Below are positions 21,047 to 31,440 of a DNA stretch of 64,000 bases, one piece after another. The stretch is taken from the NCBI GenBank assembly GCA_031002005.1, contig CM061914.1:191412685-191476684 (forward strand), written 5' to 3'. Position 1 is the stretch's first letter. Every line of letters starts with the position of its first letter. The DNA is from Vandiemenella viatica. Its lineage: Eukaryota > Arthropoda > Insecta > Orthoptera > Morabidae. Below the pieces are notes generated by a model. That model was not told the origin of the DNA. It saw only the letters and a program-made list of their open reading frames with translations, and did not search any database. Position numbers and translations under genes: made by a program.

Positions 21047-21289
21047 ATCTAACTTCTGATAGAAAAACTATTAATACAACCCTTCATTAGAATGACGAAT
21101 AGCAATGGTCCCAATACTATAACTGTGGGACTCCCATGTTGACTTCCACTTTCTTTGATACTGCATTTCCTAACAAATGTTTGATTTTACCTTCTAAGAA
21201 TTCTTCTAATCGGAAAATAACTTTTTCATCCACTCCAAAAGTTTTACATAATTCAGAAGTCCTCACTGCAAACATCAGTTTAACCTAGT

Positions 21290-21499
21290 TTAGTTTATTT
21301 TTCCATGTGCTGGCTGGTTATATCTTAAGCTATGTCCACACTTGATCAACCTTTGATCGCCAGAGGCATCCGTCGTGTTGCATTGGAGAGAGGCATGCAT
21401 CAGGGGCATGCAACCAGGAGGCACGGCGTGTTGCAAGCGTTTCCAGTTGAAGTTGGGATCACGTACGTCTCCTCTTGCAGTGCGTCGCTTTCCAACGAG
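21290..21499. other. Unassigned, upstream of MADF-like fragment
   Basis: Short repeated GGCATGCA motifs at 21395-21415. May be the non-coding end of the transposon carrying the MADF-like frame; not proven. Confidence 0.3.
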
Positions 21500-21745
21500 G
21501 AAACACTTTTATTTATCGGAGATTGCTGTTCGGATCCATTGTTGTGGAACGCCAAAAATAAAGACAATACAACAAAATCAAGATGACAGATGCCCTAAAG
21601 ATCCTTGGGGAAAAATATTCGATAGATGTAACGGCAGTGGAGAAGAAAATTAAAAGCCTGCTATCATACTTTTCTAACGAGCAGCAAAAAGTCCTTTCCA
21701 AGAAGAGCGGTGATGGAGGTGAAGGGAACTACAGATCATGATGAT
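21500..21745 (+). pseudogene. MADF-domain fragment, probably transposon-derived
   Basis: Across frame changes the plus strand encodes a MADF-type DNA-binding domain. An early part reads DPLLWNAKNKDNTTKS (about 21535-21585). The continuation, from ATG at about 21584, reads MTDALKILGEKYSIDVTAVE then KKIKSLLSYFSNEQQKVLSK, and stops at about 21741. MADF proteins occur as host regulators and as the second protein of PIF/Harbinger transposons. The broken frame and repeat-rich setting favour the latter. Confidence 0.55.
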
Positions 21746-23100
21746 TCTCGTATTGCATTCATATCCGGTAGAACTACGCCGACGGAAATGAAAGAAACAG
21801 AAGAGGTTGCTGGAAGCGGGACTTCAATAACGGTAACGTCGAAATGCCTTGTGTGACGTGAGGGTCCGGGTGCCTTACTAATTTTATCAAACATATGAAT
21901 ATAATTTTAATCTGAGGTAAATTTTTTAAAAATTATTTCAATGAGAAAGGGTTCGTAATTAATTAAAATGCATGACCTTATGACTAATCAAAAATTTCCA
22001 TAACCTGGACATTATTCAGGCATTTAAAATTTACACACAATGTGAAACTATAATTTCGGCTAGTAAATAAATATGTACCACATACAAACAAATTGATTAC
22101 TCAAAGAAAGGCAAAGGCAAGTCTTTGATTCTATTGTGAACAAAAAGTTATTTAGAAGGTAACGCTCCGGCTAAAACTCATTATAGTACGGCAGATTAAG
22201 GCTCTTATCTGCAAGTTTCCTCGCCAAGGTTGTTATTTGGGTAAGAGTGCTTCTTCGAATTGTAGTGCACTTTATAGTATGCGTGTTTACCGTGATCCAC
22301 AGGGGTAGACACCCCAGCGTCCGTCTTCACACAAACCACCTCAAGTCTCACTTGTGCCGTGTGTACATAAACACTTATGACTCTGTACTGGTCGTCTCTT
22401 GCCGGCTGCCAGTTCGCTCCATGACCTCTCACCTCGAAATCCATCGGTCGAGTGCCTGTTGCCAGCATTGTCGCTCGCCTTCACATGTCGGGGGATCGTC
22501 TCCCACCAACGGAAGTCGATTCTGCCAATCCAGTCACATCTCGGACTCTGCCATCTCTGGATACGTCCACACATGAAAATATCTTGTAAACAAAATAATA
22601 ACTAAACTTTTCCTTTGGAGGGTCACACTCATGCATCTCCCACCCTCACTTCCTTTCTTCAATCAGACTCAGCCTGATTCGCTGCGAGTTTAAGTTTCAA
22701 GGAATTGCATTTTATTGGCACTTCCATGGTTTTTGCATTATGTCGGCGTAGCGAACCCTGTTTGTGAGAAAATGCTTATTTCGCAAATATCTGTTTGTCC
22801 ACGTCTCATTTCAATACGATCTGTCTCCATAAATCCGCGCAAGCTTTAAATTGTCACTGCACAATTATTCATGGCGAGTGCCGGAGGCATTAAATATCAA
22901 GCTCTGAGAGAAAGATCTCGTGAGACTTCCACTAGGCTATTATAAACTGTGAAATGTAAAAGAGTGGAGAGGGATTTTGAAAACGAACTGAGTATATTAA
23001 GTAATTTAAAATGCACCAATTACAGAAGCATATTGCATTTAGAATCTGTTATCCTTAGATTATAAATCAAAATTCCGTCTGGAAACAACTGTTGATGTTA
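21746..23100. other. No gene recognised
   Basis: A 400-bp stretch at 22200-22600 has overlapping open frames on both strands and balanced base composition but no motif. The remainder is AT-rich. Confidence 0.4.
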
Positions 23101-23104
23101 ATGT

Positions 23105-23160
23105 TACTTTATTCCCGTACGCGTTTCGCCTTATGGTGTGGGGTATCGTCAGTGGCTGTG
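23105..23160 (-). ncRNA. Hammerhead ribozyme-like motif
   Basis: Minus strand: CTGACGA (23152-23146; one change from consensus), a weak stem II region (ACC...AAGG), then GGCGAAACGCGTAC (GAAAC at 23128-23124). Both core boxes are recognisable, but stem II looks eroded. Confidence 0.4.
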
Positions 23161-24520
23161 AATTTGTTTTACCTGTATTTCATTACATTTGACAAAAGCA
23201 TTTCAAATTATTATATACATATTTAAATTGTACTTACAGCTAGGGTGATGATATTTACATGGCGATTTGGAACAGCACTGTAAGTATTTTACAGATCATC
23301 TTTTCCACAAGTAGAAAACTATTTTACACTTGTACATATTTCTGACTAAACACTTGGCACTATATCCATTGAAACATTGACTGTATGCCTCTTGTTGCAT
23401 TTTTCTGCTATATAATATACATGTTGTTTTGATGAAATGCAGTGCTACCAACTTTGATCCATTTTATTTTGTTATTTTATATGTGTTGCTCTATTAAATT
23501 ATTTCTCTGTTTTTATCAGTTGTTTTGTGTGTGTGTGTGTTGGTTATTTTTATTGAGTTGAACAGTTTGTATTAGTTTCCCTGTGTAGTGTTTATTTTTA
23601 GTGAGCTAAACAGTCTTTTATTGGTGAACTGATTTTCCCATTCCTATGGCTTTGTGTATTTGGTAGTTTTCTTGAATTGTTAACAAGTGTTGTCTGTGAT
23701 TGTTAATTTTTAATATCGTCATGTCTGTCTGTAGGGAAGTAGGGGGGTGGTTATAGTGTAGTAAATGTTCGGCGAATGTAGAATCGTATGTACATGTTAT
23801 TGCTCTAATATATTCTTTCCTTATGTTAAAGTTTCTGGATGTCTCACCATATATATTGCTTTACACTGTTGACATGTTAATTGATATATGCCTCATTCTG
23901 GTATAGGTTACTTTCAGTGTTGGTGTTCAAATGTTTGTGTATTGTGTTATTTGTCCTGAATGCAATTATCCTTAGATATCTGAATTAAAGGCATAAACAA
24001 CTTTTGCCTTGATCGCCAGTAACTTTCCTGCATTTTTTTATATTGCTGTTATGAAAATATCTGTCAGAGAAACGCAATATTATTCAGTTCAAATTGTGGA
24101 ATAAACAATCAGTTTTGATCATATAATTGGTTAAAATAGTTAATAAGCTATATTAACCACCAGCAAGCAATTTTGTAGTAATCAGACATGTTGTGAAAGA
24201 ATTAACAAATAGTTTAATAAAATAAAATAATTGTTTGGGGCTATAATTTGTACAGTAGCTACCTGTCATTTGATCGAAAAGCTGAAGTTATAACTAGCTA
24301 CATAGTATGAGAGAACGCTTTCTTTCATAGAAAATATCGACTCTTTTTGGGCATGCATGGCGGCGTATTTAACTAATTAAACCATGTTACAAACTTTTGA
24401 AGTTATTTTTCAGTAGACTAATATTCTTATCATCATTTTTCATAAGCAATCGCTATCTTTTCATGAATTTCTTTATTTAACCACTGTATATTATACTGTG
24501 TGAGCTATACGAAAATAGGG
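23161..24520. other. AT-rich, no gene recognised
   Basis: Contains a short GT microsatellite (about 23527-23540). No coding motifs or pairable terminal repeats were seen. Confidence 0.5.
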
Positions 24521-24529
24521 GAAGGAAGA

Positions 24530-25446
24530 ACATATTGGCTATAACAAAAGAATGGACTAAAGCAAGGAAGTGCCCTATCACCACTACTCTTTATTGTAAT
24601 CATGGATGAAATAATGCAGAAGGTGGCAGTGTGGATGGGAGAGGTAAACAAGAAGGTGATGGCTTTTGCGGATGATCTGGGGAGGTGATGAAGAGGACGT
24701 TCAGCGGCAGCTGGATGTATGGACAGACAGTGTGGAGGAATATGGCCTGAAATTTAATGTAAAAAAATGTGAGTGCATGGTAACAATTAGAAAGAAGAAT
24801 AGGATAACGCAGGGAATTGTGATGGCAGGGGAACAACTAAAGACGGTAAACAGCTTCAAGTACTTTTGGAGTGTATTAGAGGAATGTGGAGGAAATGATG
24901 GCGAGATAAGTGAAAGAGGAAGACAAGCAGAGGCGTTTCTAAGGAGCATTAAAAGCCTGATATAGAATAAAGAGGAGCCACAGAGAAGCACGAGAGTAAT
25001 CTATCACACATACTATGTGCCTATCTTGACTTATGCTGCTGAAACATGGATAATGAAGAAGCGGGACATCAGCAGAGTACAAGCAAGCGAAATGAAGTTT
25101 TTAAGAGGTAGAATGGGAGTTACTAAAATCGACAGAATAAGAAATGAAGTGATTAGATGCACCATAAAAGAGGAATCCCTACAGGAAAGGGTAGAGAGGA
25201 CCAGACTGAGATAGTATAGACGTGTAAAGAGAATGGAGGTTCAGAAAAATCCACGAAATTAAGATGCATGGTAAACGACACAGAGGAAAACCATGGGGGA
25301 TGGATGGCTGAAAGGAGTGGAGGAGGAGTGACTATGGATGAGAGGACTGGAACAAGGTGGTGGGAAGAAAGAAGGAAATAGAGAGGTTTGTGCATAAAGC
25401 AGACCCGTCCAGTGGCTGGAAACTATTGAGGATGATGATGATGATG
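24530..25446 (+). mobile_element. RTE-like LINE, RT C-terminal half
   Basis: Encodes, with frame changes, GSALSPLLFIVIMDEI followed by VMAFADDL (RT catalytic box, both aspartates kept), then the GLKFNVKKCECM block. TYAAETWIMKKRD, MKFLRGRMGVTKIDRIRNEV and EESLQERVERTRLR follow, typical of the region after the RT in RTE-related elements. The 3' end is a GATGATGATGATGAT run (about 25429-25446). Several stops make it inactive. Confidence 0.78.
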
Positions 25447-26339
25447 TTATATTTTTCTCTTGTATATATAAATTAAGAATGGCAGCAGATTCTTCAGATT
25501 TTTCTTTTCCTGTAATAGTTGTAGGAACAATGGGCAGCGCTGACATTATCATCACTTGATGAAAATCTCGGTGAGTAGCCTCACAAGGGTTGTTTATTAG
25601 AACGACACTCACCACAGGTAAAGGCATACTGAGGAGACTGCATCTCTTCACAGTATTCTTAGTGTGTGATATTAGGTCGGATCAAGTTATCATACTAGCA
25701 GGACACTCAAATTGACGTTACTTAAATATGAGTTGCATCGCCTTGGAATTGAGCAGTGAGAGGAGGGCCTTAGTATTTGCTATAAGATGACATCATGTAG
25801 GAATCTATTATGACAGATGGCTAAAAAAAAAAAGGTTCACTGTCTCCTCATAAAAAAACGTTTATTTCATTTGTAATAAAAGTACAATTGTAATTCAAAG
25901 ATAGGAAGTCAAAAATATTTTAAAACCAAATAGCATAAAAATATACAAACAGCTAAGAATACTTGTAGTCTACAAATAATTACAATAATGATTAAATTTA
26001 AAACCATTGAAAATTATCGTAATCGAAATAATCCGTACTTAAATCAATTTTAATAAATTTGAAATTAAATGTTCAATATATAGATTTTCCTTAAACATTA
26101 AATTTAAAACTCAAAATTGTCTGACAAAGTGAAGTTCAATTCATACCCTAAAGTATAGGCTAAGAAGAAATACAATACTGAACAAAAAGAACTCAGATTC
26201 CAAATACTGTCAAAAATCTTTCAAATGAATTCAACTCACAACTTGTCAGAAGAATTATAATATAACAATTTACAAACTAACAAATTTTAAATTTCTTGAT
26301 ATTAAAAACAGCAACCAGTCACAGTTTGTTGTTATTATA
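25447..26339. other. AT-rich, no gene recognised
   Basis: The minus-strand frame at 25259-25651 is a shadow of the LINE plus low-complexity serine codons. From 25850 the sequence is strongly AT-rich. Confidence 0.5.
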
Positions 26340-26392
26340 TTTATTAACCGTTACCGGTTTCGAATAAATTGTTCATCATCAGATAGTTTGCA
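26340..26392 (-). ncRNA. Hammerhead ribozyme candidate with full consensus core
   Basis: Minus strand: CTGATGA (26382-26376) and CGAAA (GAAA at 26361-26358), both perfect. Between them lies a short stem II with GAA/TTC pairing around CAATTTA. After GAAA comes a stem III ACCG/CGGT closed by GTAA, then TTA, a plausible cleavage triplet. Stem I is only weakly paired by eye. This is the best hammerhead core in the window. Confidence 0.6.
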
Positions 26393-26849
26393 TTCATATT
26401 TATAATGTATTCAGATATGCAGCTGTAAAATGCAAGCGTGCATCGTTAAATAGTTGAATGTTTTGAAATTGAATTCTTCTTGATGGCGAAAGGATATGAT
26501 GTATTACTAAACAAACATAATATTTCACTATTATAAGATCCTAAAAAGATTTTATGAGCACTCTAGAAATTTGCTTTTGCATTTGCCAAATAGAAAAATC
26601 TCAAACACACTGTATATTTCTCATTCTTAACATTAGGAAATAGTATCGAATTATCACTAAATTGGGGACCATCAGAAATATTAAGAATGGAAATTGATCT
26701 CTTGCATATATGTCGAAGTATATTCACCTATATATCTGTTGTACAGTTGTTTCTTCAAATACGCCCTAGCTTTTGACATATTCGCAAGCAAAGAAAGAAA
26801 AAAATTAAATGCTGTCTAAATATCAAAATTACTGCCATGCATCAGTAAG
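26393..26849. other. No gene recognised
   Basis: AT-rich. Possibly the body of the element that carries the hammerhead motif, but no boundaries were found. Confidence 0.4.
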
Positions 26850-26998
26850 TGGCAGCATTTTCTAAGCGATAAAATGTTGACTTCATAATTTTATGATCCG
26901 GGTTCAAATCCCCACAGTATCTAAAAATTTTATTTATTTTTATCTTCTGGAATTGTTAACTGATTTTACTGTGTGAAATATTAAAAAAAAAAAAAACA
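26850..26998 (+). mobile_element. tRNA-like SINE with short poly(A)
   Basis: GGGTTCAAATCCCCACAG at 26902-26919 is a good B-box and acceptor-like segment. The A-box region upstream is degraded. An A-run ends it at about 26998. It does not fold as a full tRNA. Confidence 0.5.
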
Positions 26999-27493
26999 GA
27001 AATCACATTGCTTATAACAGATACAACAAACGCAATTTTGTTCAATACATCAACAATGACTTTATTATGCACCTAGCCCATTTCCAACGGAATTTGGTCA
27101 GGAGGTGATTTGTTTGTAAACTGGAATCTGACACAAGCATTCTGCAATATTTATAGGAGTTTGATGCTTGTTCTTTCAATTCATTGTGAGCTCCATTTTG
27201 TACATTTTTCATAACAGATATTATTTTCAACCATTTACAAGAAACTGCTCTTGGAATCAAATATATTGATTGCAGAAAAAAGAAGAATTTATCTTCTCGA
27301 TGCTATATACTGTACATTTCGTTTAAAGAATTTCTTGACGATAAAAAAAGTAGAGGAATGACAACGATTAAATAAATAAAATAATACCTATTTTGATTGA
27401 AAACGATCCAAAACAATATATTTAACAACAAAAAGTGAAAAAGCAATCTAAAAATCGAGATGTGTGGAAGAAGGCTTTCCATGCATGTCACTG
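26999..27493. other. No gene recognised
   Basis: AT-rich, with short shadow frames only. Confidence 0.45.
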
Positions 27494-27588
27494 CAATCTA
27501 ACTTCGCGGGTTCGCTGCCGTATTGCGTGTGCAAAAACGAGCTTACAGTGTCGGACTGTGCCGTTATGTTCAGTCCTGCAGATGTGGC

Positions 27589-27779
27589 GTTGGGGGGGGG
27601 GGTAAGCGGGTCAAAAGTACCCGGCCCCGCGGGCTGATGGGGGGCCCCGATCACCGACTATAGAGGCCCTCAGGCCATGAAGCCAAGATTACGCCCATTG
27701 TCACCTGGCCATTTTGGAGAGCTAAAAAAAAAAGGTCGCCCATTTTACCCCGGGCCCGAAATTCCTAGCGCCGGCCCTG
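27589..27779. mobile_element. GC-rich insertion, hAT-like right end
   Basis: Flanked by GATGTGGC (27581-27588) and GATGTGGT (27780-27787), a possible 8-bp target duplication with one change. The right end on the minus strand starts CAGGGCCGGCGCTAGG, the style of some hAT ends. A matching left end was not found because that side is a G-run. Confidence 0.4.
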
Positions 27780-27807
27780 GATGTGGTCGTCTCATCGTGA
27801 GCGCCAG

Positions 27808-27845
27808 TCCTGAAGATGGTGGCAGAGTTCGTTGCCGAAGTTCGC
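27808..27845 (+). ncRNA. Degenerate hammerhead-like motif
   Basis: CTGAAGA (27810-27816), stem II GGTGGC/GTTGCC with wobble pairs around AGAGTTC, then GAAG in place of GAAA. The core substitution probably inactivates it. Confidence 0.35.
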
Positions 27846-28009
27846 ACACATAATCCGGCAGCGAACCTGCGAAGATTACTTAGGTATGATTGCAATGAAA
27901 TCTCCAAGGCTGTATGGCAAGATTGCGTTGTGAAAAAAACAATGTATTGGTACACCTGTCAAAAACTTCATTTAATAAAATGATTTTTAAGGGGAAATGA
28001 CACTGTAGT

Positions 28010-28195
28010 GTATGTAATATGATATGTTTCAAATATTATTTCACGCAATAAAAGCATTAAACGAAGTTGAAATAAAATAAAAAACCATGCATGATAATTT
28101 CTGAGGGTGAAAAAATAAGAAAAAAATTCATGGATTCGAACCCAGGTCAGAAAATTACGAAGCAAAGATCTTATCACATAGACCATGCTGCTAGT
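28010..28195 (-). mobile_element. tRNA-like SINE relic
   Basis: The minus strand has GGTCTATGTGATAAGATC (A-box-like) and CTGGGTTCGAATCCATG (good B-box at about 28132-28148), followed by an AT-rich body. It is not a functional tRNA: the anticodon arm cannot be formed convincingly. Confidence 0.45.
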
Positions 28196-28237
28196 TAGTA
28201 ATATTTGACATTAACTTTGGTATTTACAGGCTATTTG

Positions 28238-28240
<3 letters not shown>

Positions 28241-28269
<29 letters not shown>
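28241..28269. repeat. (TC)n microsatellite
   Basis: About 14 uninterrupted TC units. Confidence 0.95.
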
Positions 28270-28273
<4 letters not shown>

Positions 28274-28458
28274 GTGAATATCTCTAAAAACTAGGGCACA
28301 TTTGAAGAAACGAGTATACCACAGACATATAGAGGTTGTACTATTCAGCACATATATAGCAATTGAAATCTGTTCTTAATATGTCTGATAGTCTACAAGT
28401 AAGAATCATTTAACGAAATAAAAGTTGCACTCAGACATACTGGAAACAGTATCTAAGA

Positions 28459-29815
28459 GGTCTATCCCAAAAGTATCCGACTTTCCTTCATATTTCCCCA
28501 ATGGTGTTATTCTGTTTCATCAGGCTGGTGACATCCTTCGAAATAGTCTCCGCTTGATTCATTAATATGCTCCCTACAACCTCACCACTTTTGCAACTCT
28601 TTTCTTGGTATGGCTCTTTAGCATTCATCATATTTCTTTCCAGTGTTCATATGTCTTTGAATTCGTGCCCTCCAATTTGCAGTTTTAATATTGGAAAAAG
28701 CGAAAAGTCGCAGGGAGATACATCTGGACTGTACTGACGCTAACAAAGATGTAACACTTTTAGCTTTGTAAAATATTGCTGAATGAGGTTCGATGCATGT
28801 ACTGGTGTGTCATCGCAATAAAGAAGACAGTCACTGCTCGACTAAACCTGACGCCATTTTTTCTGATTTTGTTGACTACCTCACATTTAGTAGCATATTC
28901 GTGGTGCACAAAACCCTCATAGCAAAAAAAACAAATCAGCAAAAAATTGACGTTGTTCCAACTTTGTCATTTTTTTTTCCGTCGTGGCAATGATGCACTG
29001 AAGAGATTGTCTTTTTTTTGCATATGGCTTTACGCATCATCGACGTCGAGGACTTTCGAGGCGGTATGGGACAGGGCACAAAGTACAGGAATGAATTCGG
29101 CCATGGAAGTTTTGAAAGAAGCATCTCTGCATTCACCGGAGTGATTTGGGGAAACCATGGAAAACCCAAATCTGGATGCCCGAATGCGAGGCCAGAACGT
29201 TAACCGTTCACCCACCAAGCTCGGTCAGAGTGTGTCATTTTCCTTCGGGGTATTAACCATCAACCCAAGATTCATCAGCAGTTATAATCTTTTTCGACAA
29301 ATTTTCGTCATTACTGACCATTTTCAAACTGTCTGCACAGTTTCAAGGTGAACTTTTTTGTGCACCATCATTAGCAACTTCAGAATGAATTTCGCACACA
29401 AGCGAACCATTTCAGTTAAAAATCTTCCAATCTTGGAATATAATATTATATTCTAGTTTTTGCAGTGAACTGACAATATTCACCGTCAAAAGTTGCACAC
29501 GTTGAACTTTTGTCCCTTTATGCCGCGCACAGTGTGGGCTAGCAACAGTTCCTGCCAAACTCTTGTCGATTTTAAACCAAAATTTAATGCAAACTTTTTG
29601 GTCCACTCTTTCAGTCATTTTTCACATTAGCAAAATGTTACGAATGTACAAAAAAAAAGTTATACACATAAGTAAGCTGCATGCGAACAAAGGCGACAAC
29701 TGTACTATTCAAGTAGTTTGTATTCTTTTACTATTGATACTCATACCACGCATATGGCTCTAAAGTTGTCAGTATTGAAGATATGAAGGTCAGATACTTT
29801 TGGAAAAGATATCGT
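28459..29815 (-). mobile_element. Mariner-like transposon, inactive, with nested SINE
   Basis: Outer ends CCCAAAAGTATCCGAC (about 28468) and, on the other strand, TCCAAAAGTATCTGAC (about 29802) match at 14 of 16 positions. The minus strand encodes transposase remains: LLYCDDTPVHA (second catalytic aspartate region) and QYSPDVSPCDFSLF (third catalytic aspartate region). Many stops. A SINE occupies 29013-29216. It lies about 300 bp from the 3' end of the zinc-finger gene. The corresponding element at 60768-61735 occupies the same position beside the paralogue. Confidence 0.75.
29013..29216 (-). mobile_element. tRNA-derived SINE inside the mariner
   Basis: The inverted body GGCCATGGAAGTTTTGAAAG, AAACCCAAATCTGGATGCCC and head GCCAGAACGTTAACCGTTCA are present. 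Its T-rich end lies at the left. The SINE is absent from the related mariner at 60768-61735, so it inserted after the block was duplicated. Confidence 0.78.
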
Positions 29816-30061
29816 ATCATCAAAAAAGTCTGCAATATATTAAATCAAAACAAATATTGGTTATCTTACATCTTAAAACATCTAACCAAAATTCTGAAAA
29901 AAAAATTATCATACCCTCTGTAGCAAAATTATTTGATACATCATAAGGCCACCAAACAAGTTTTAATTTAGTTAATCTTAAAAAACATGAGATACTGCAT
30001 CTAATCATATTGTGAGTGATATTTCACATTTCTGCCAAGCAATTGCTAACTCCCCTTAGTG

Positions 30062-30067
30062 TTTATT
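30062..30067 (-). terminator. Polyadenylation signal for the zinc-finger gene
   Basis: The minus strand reads AATAAA about 50 nt beyond the stop codon. The position suits a very short 3' UTR. No matching canonical signal was seen at the same distance in the paralogue. Confidence 0.45.
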
Positions 30068-30115
30068 CTATTGCTTTTTATGTCTCAGGATAGAAGAAAA
30101 TTATTTTTTTAAATT

Positions 30116-31285
30116 TTACATCTGATGAGTTATATGATGCTTTTTAAGACTCTGAGAAAGTGTGTAAGATTTTCCACAAACTTCACAAGAAAATGGTCGA
30201 TTACCCAAATGAGTTACTTGATGGCGTTTGAGATAGATACGATGTGCAAACGACGACCCACAAACATCACAAAAAAACGGGCGCTCAATTGAATGAGTTA
30301 CGTGATGGACTTTAAGCGCGCTGGACGACATAAAACATTTTCCACACACTTTGCAGTCAAACGGGCGTTCACCAGAGTGAATTCGCTGATGAATTTTAAG
30401 ACTACCAGAAGTTGTAAAAGATTTTCCACACATTTCACATGAAAATGGACGTATGCCCAAATGGATGTTCTTATGCATCTTAAGACTAGAACTATCCTTA
30501 TAACATTTCGCACATCTATCACATGAGAAAGGTCGTTCATTTGAATGAGTTATCTGATGTTTTTTAAGATAGGTAGATGTAGTAAAAGATTTTCTACAAA
30601 CTTTACAGTGGAACGGGCGTTCTCCTGAATGAATCTTATGATGGTTTTTAAGATGGTGAATATATGAAAACGATTTTGGACAAATGTCGCAATAAAATAG
30701 GCGCAAACCCGTATGTCTTACCTGATGAGTTTTCAGATGGGCAGATTGTGTAAAAGATTTTCCACAATCTGCACAGTTAAATGGTCGTTCACCAGAGTGA
30801 ATGCGCATATGAAGTTTGATACCAGAAGACATTGTAAAAGATTTTCCACAAACTTTACAACAAAATGGCCGTGCACCCGAGTGACTTTTCTCATGATACT
30901 TTAGAATCATAGAATATGTATAAGACTTTCCACAAATTTTACAAGAATATGGGCGTTCACCTGTATGGATTAGCTGATGCGTTTTAAGATAACCAGACCG
31001 TGAAAAAGATTTTCCACAAATGCTGCAACAAAAGGAGCGTTCACCAGAATGAATCCTGTGGTGTATCTTAAGATTCCTAGATTTTCTAAAAGATTTCCCA
31101 CAAATGTCACAAGAAAATGGGCAAAACCCTGAATTAACAATATGAATCATATTGCAGTCTCTAGAATGAGTTATAATTTCTTCACAAACTTCACCACAGG
31201 AAAATGTTTCACCTGAGATTCTTTTAAGAGAGTCAGGCCCCATTAACCTTTTTTTTGCACATTTCTTTAAAAAGTGACCTTCCAT
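30116..31285 (-). CDS. C2H2 zinc-finger protein, 12 tandem fingers (terminal exon)
   Basis: A 389-codon frame from ATG at 31285 to TAA at 30116. Residues about 55-388 form 12 tandem C2H2 fingers with CxxC-x12-HxxxH spacing and HSGERP-type linkers, for example PFSCDICGKSFRKSRNLKIH (finger 1) and FSCEVCGKSYTLSQSLKKHH (finger 12). Such arrays bind DNA in the nucleus, usually as transcription regulators. The first 54 residues carry no recognised domain. The frame has an in-frame stop just before its ATG. The exon starts further upstream at a splice acceptor (31440), in a different frame (see 31233-31440). The true start is thus unsettled: internal ATG, a frame change, or a small missed intron. 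All finger cysteines and histidines appear intact, so selection has probably kept the array. Confidence 0.85.
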   Translation of the reverse strand: MEGHFLKKCAKKRLMGPDSLKRISGETFSCGEVCEEIITHSRDCNMIHIVNSGFCPFSCDICGKSFRKSRNLKIHHRIHSGERSFCCSICGKSFSRSGYLKTHQLIHTGERPYSCKICGKSYTYSMILKYHEKSHSGARPFCCKVCGKSFTMSSGIKLHMRIHSGERPFNCADCGKSFTQSAHLKTHQVRHTGLRLFYCDICPKSFSYIHHLKNHHKIHSGERPFHCKVCRKSFTTSTYLKKHQITHSNERPFSCDRCAKCYKDSSSLKMHKNIHLGIRPFSCEMCGKSFTTSGSLKIHQRIHSGERPFDCKVCGKCFMSSSALKVHHVTHSIERPFFCDVCGSSFAHRIYLKRHQVTHLGNRPFSCEVCGKSYTLSQSLKKHHITHQM

Positions 31286-31440
31286 CTGAATGAATTATTT
31301 TACTGCTTTGTGTGTAACGTAATCTATTATTGTAGCTGTTGCTAGTCGCTGGTTCTTCATGTTGGTCGTTTTCAAGAAGATCAGGTGCAGGGAGCTGCTG
31401 CTCGTAAATTCTAATGTTACGTCGACCGTCCAAATAACCC
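31233..31440 (-). CDS. 5' part of the same exon, different frame from the fingers
   Basis: The minus strand TTTCTTTTGTTTCAAG before 31440 is a good acceptor. From there a frame with one leading nucleotide reads YLDGRRNIRIYEQQL, PAPDLLENDQHEEPATSNSY and SLFKEMCKKKVNGA, then stops at 31233. The paralogue keeps this frame open too (PAPELLERDQHAEPV). It overlaps the start of the finger frame, offset by one base. The two frames meet at a run of eight adenines (about 31249-31256), where reading one A fewer would join them. The composition is an acidic linker; no domain was recognised. It could be the real N-terminal linker of the zinc-finger protein. Confidence 0.5.

Larger units (their letters stand above)
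19171..21285 (-). mobile_element. LINE-A copy split by a mariner and a solo LTR
   Basis: Three minus-strand pieces (19171-19272, 19960-20234, 21047-21285) align in order with the intact LINE-A segment at about 8090-8570 and with the region upstream of the RT in the 54830-57200 copy. Examples are the segment TGCAGCTGTCTACAGTCTTC in the middle piece and TTAGAATGACGAATAGCAAT in the last. Removing the two insertions restores a continuous LINE segment. It is degraded, with no working frame. Confidence 0.78.
27494..27885 (+). mobile_element. Hammerhead element with inverted arms, interrupted by an insertion
   Basis: The left arm (27501-27532, TTCGCGGGTTCGCTGCCG) pairs with the right arm (27844-27875, CGGCAGCGAACCTGCGAAGA) over 32 bp with about 27 matches. 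A hammerhead-like segment lies just inside the right arm (27808-27845). The right half, CCTGAAGATGGTGGCAGAG, is clearly related to the minus-strand element at 51450-51600. The layout resembles that of 17141-17414. A GC-rich insertion (27589-27779) sits between the arms. Confidence 0.5.

Noticed and set aside
26850..26998. Functional tRNA gene
   Set aside because: The B-box is good but the acceptor and anticodon arms do not pair; better read as a tRNA-derived SINE. The same applies to 28125-28195 and 36105-36190.
30298..30904. Other frames over the zinc-finger array (30298-30540 minus, 30713-30904 plus)
   Set aside because: Shadows of the repetitive finger codons in other frames.
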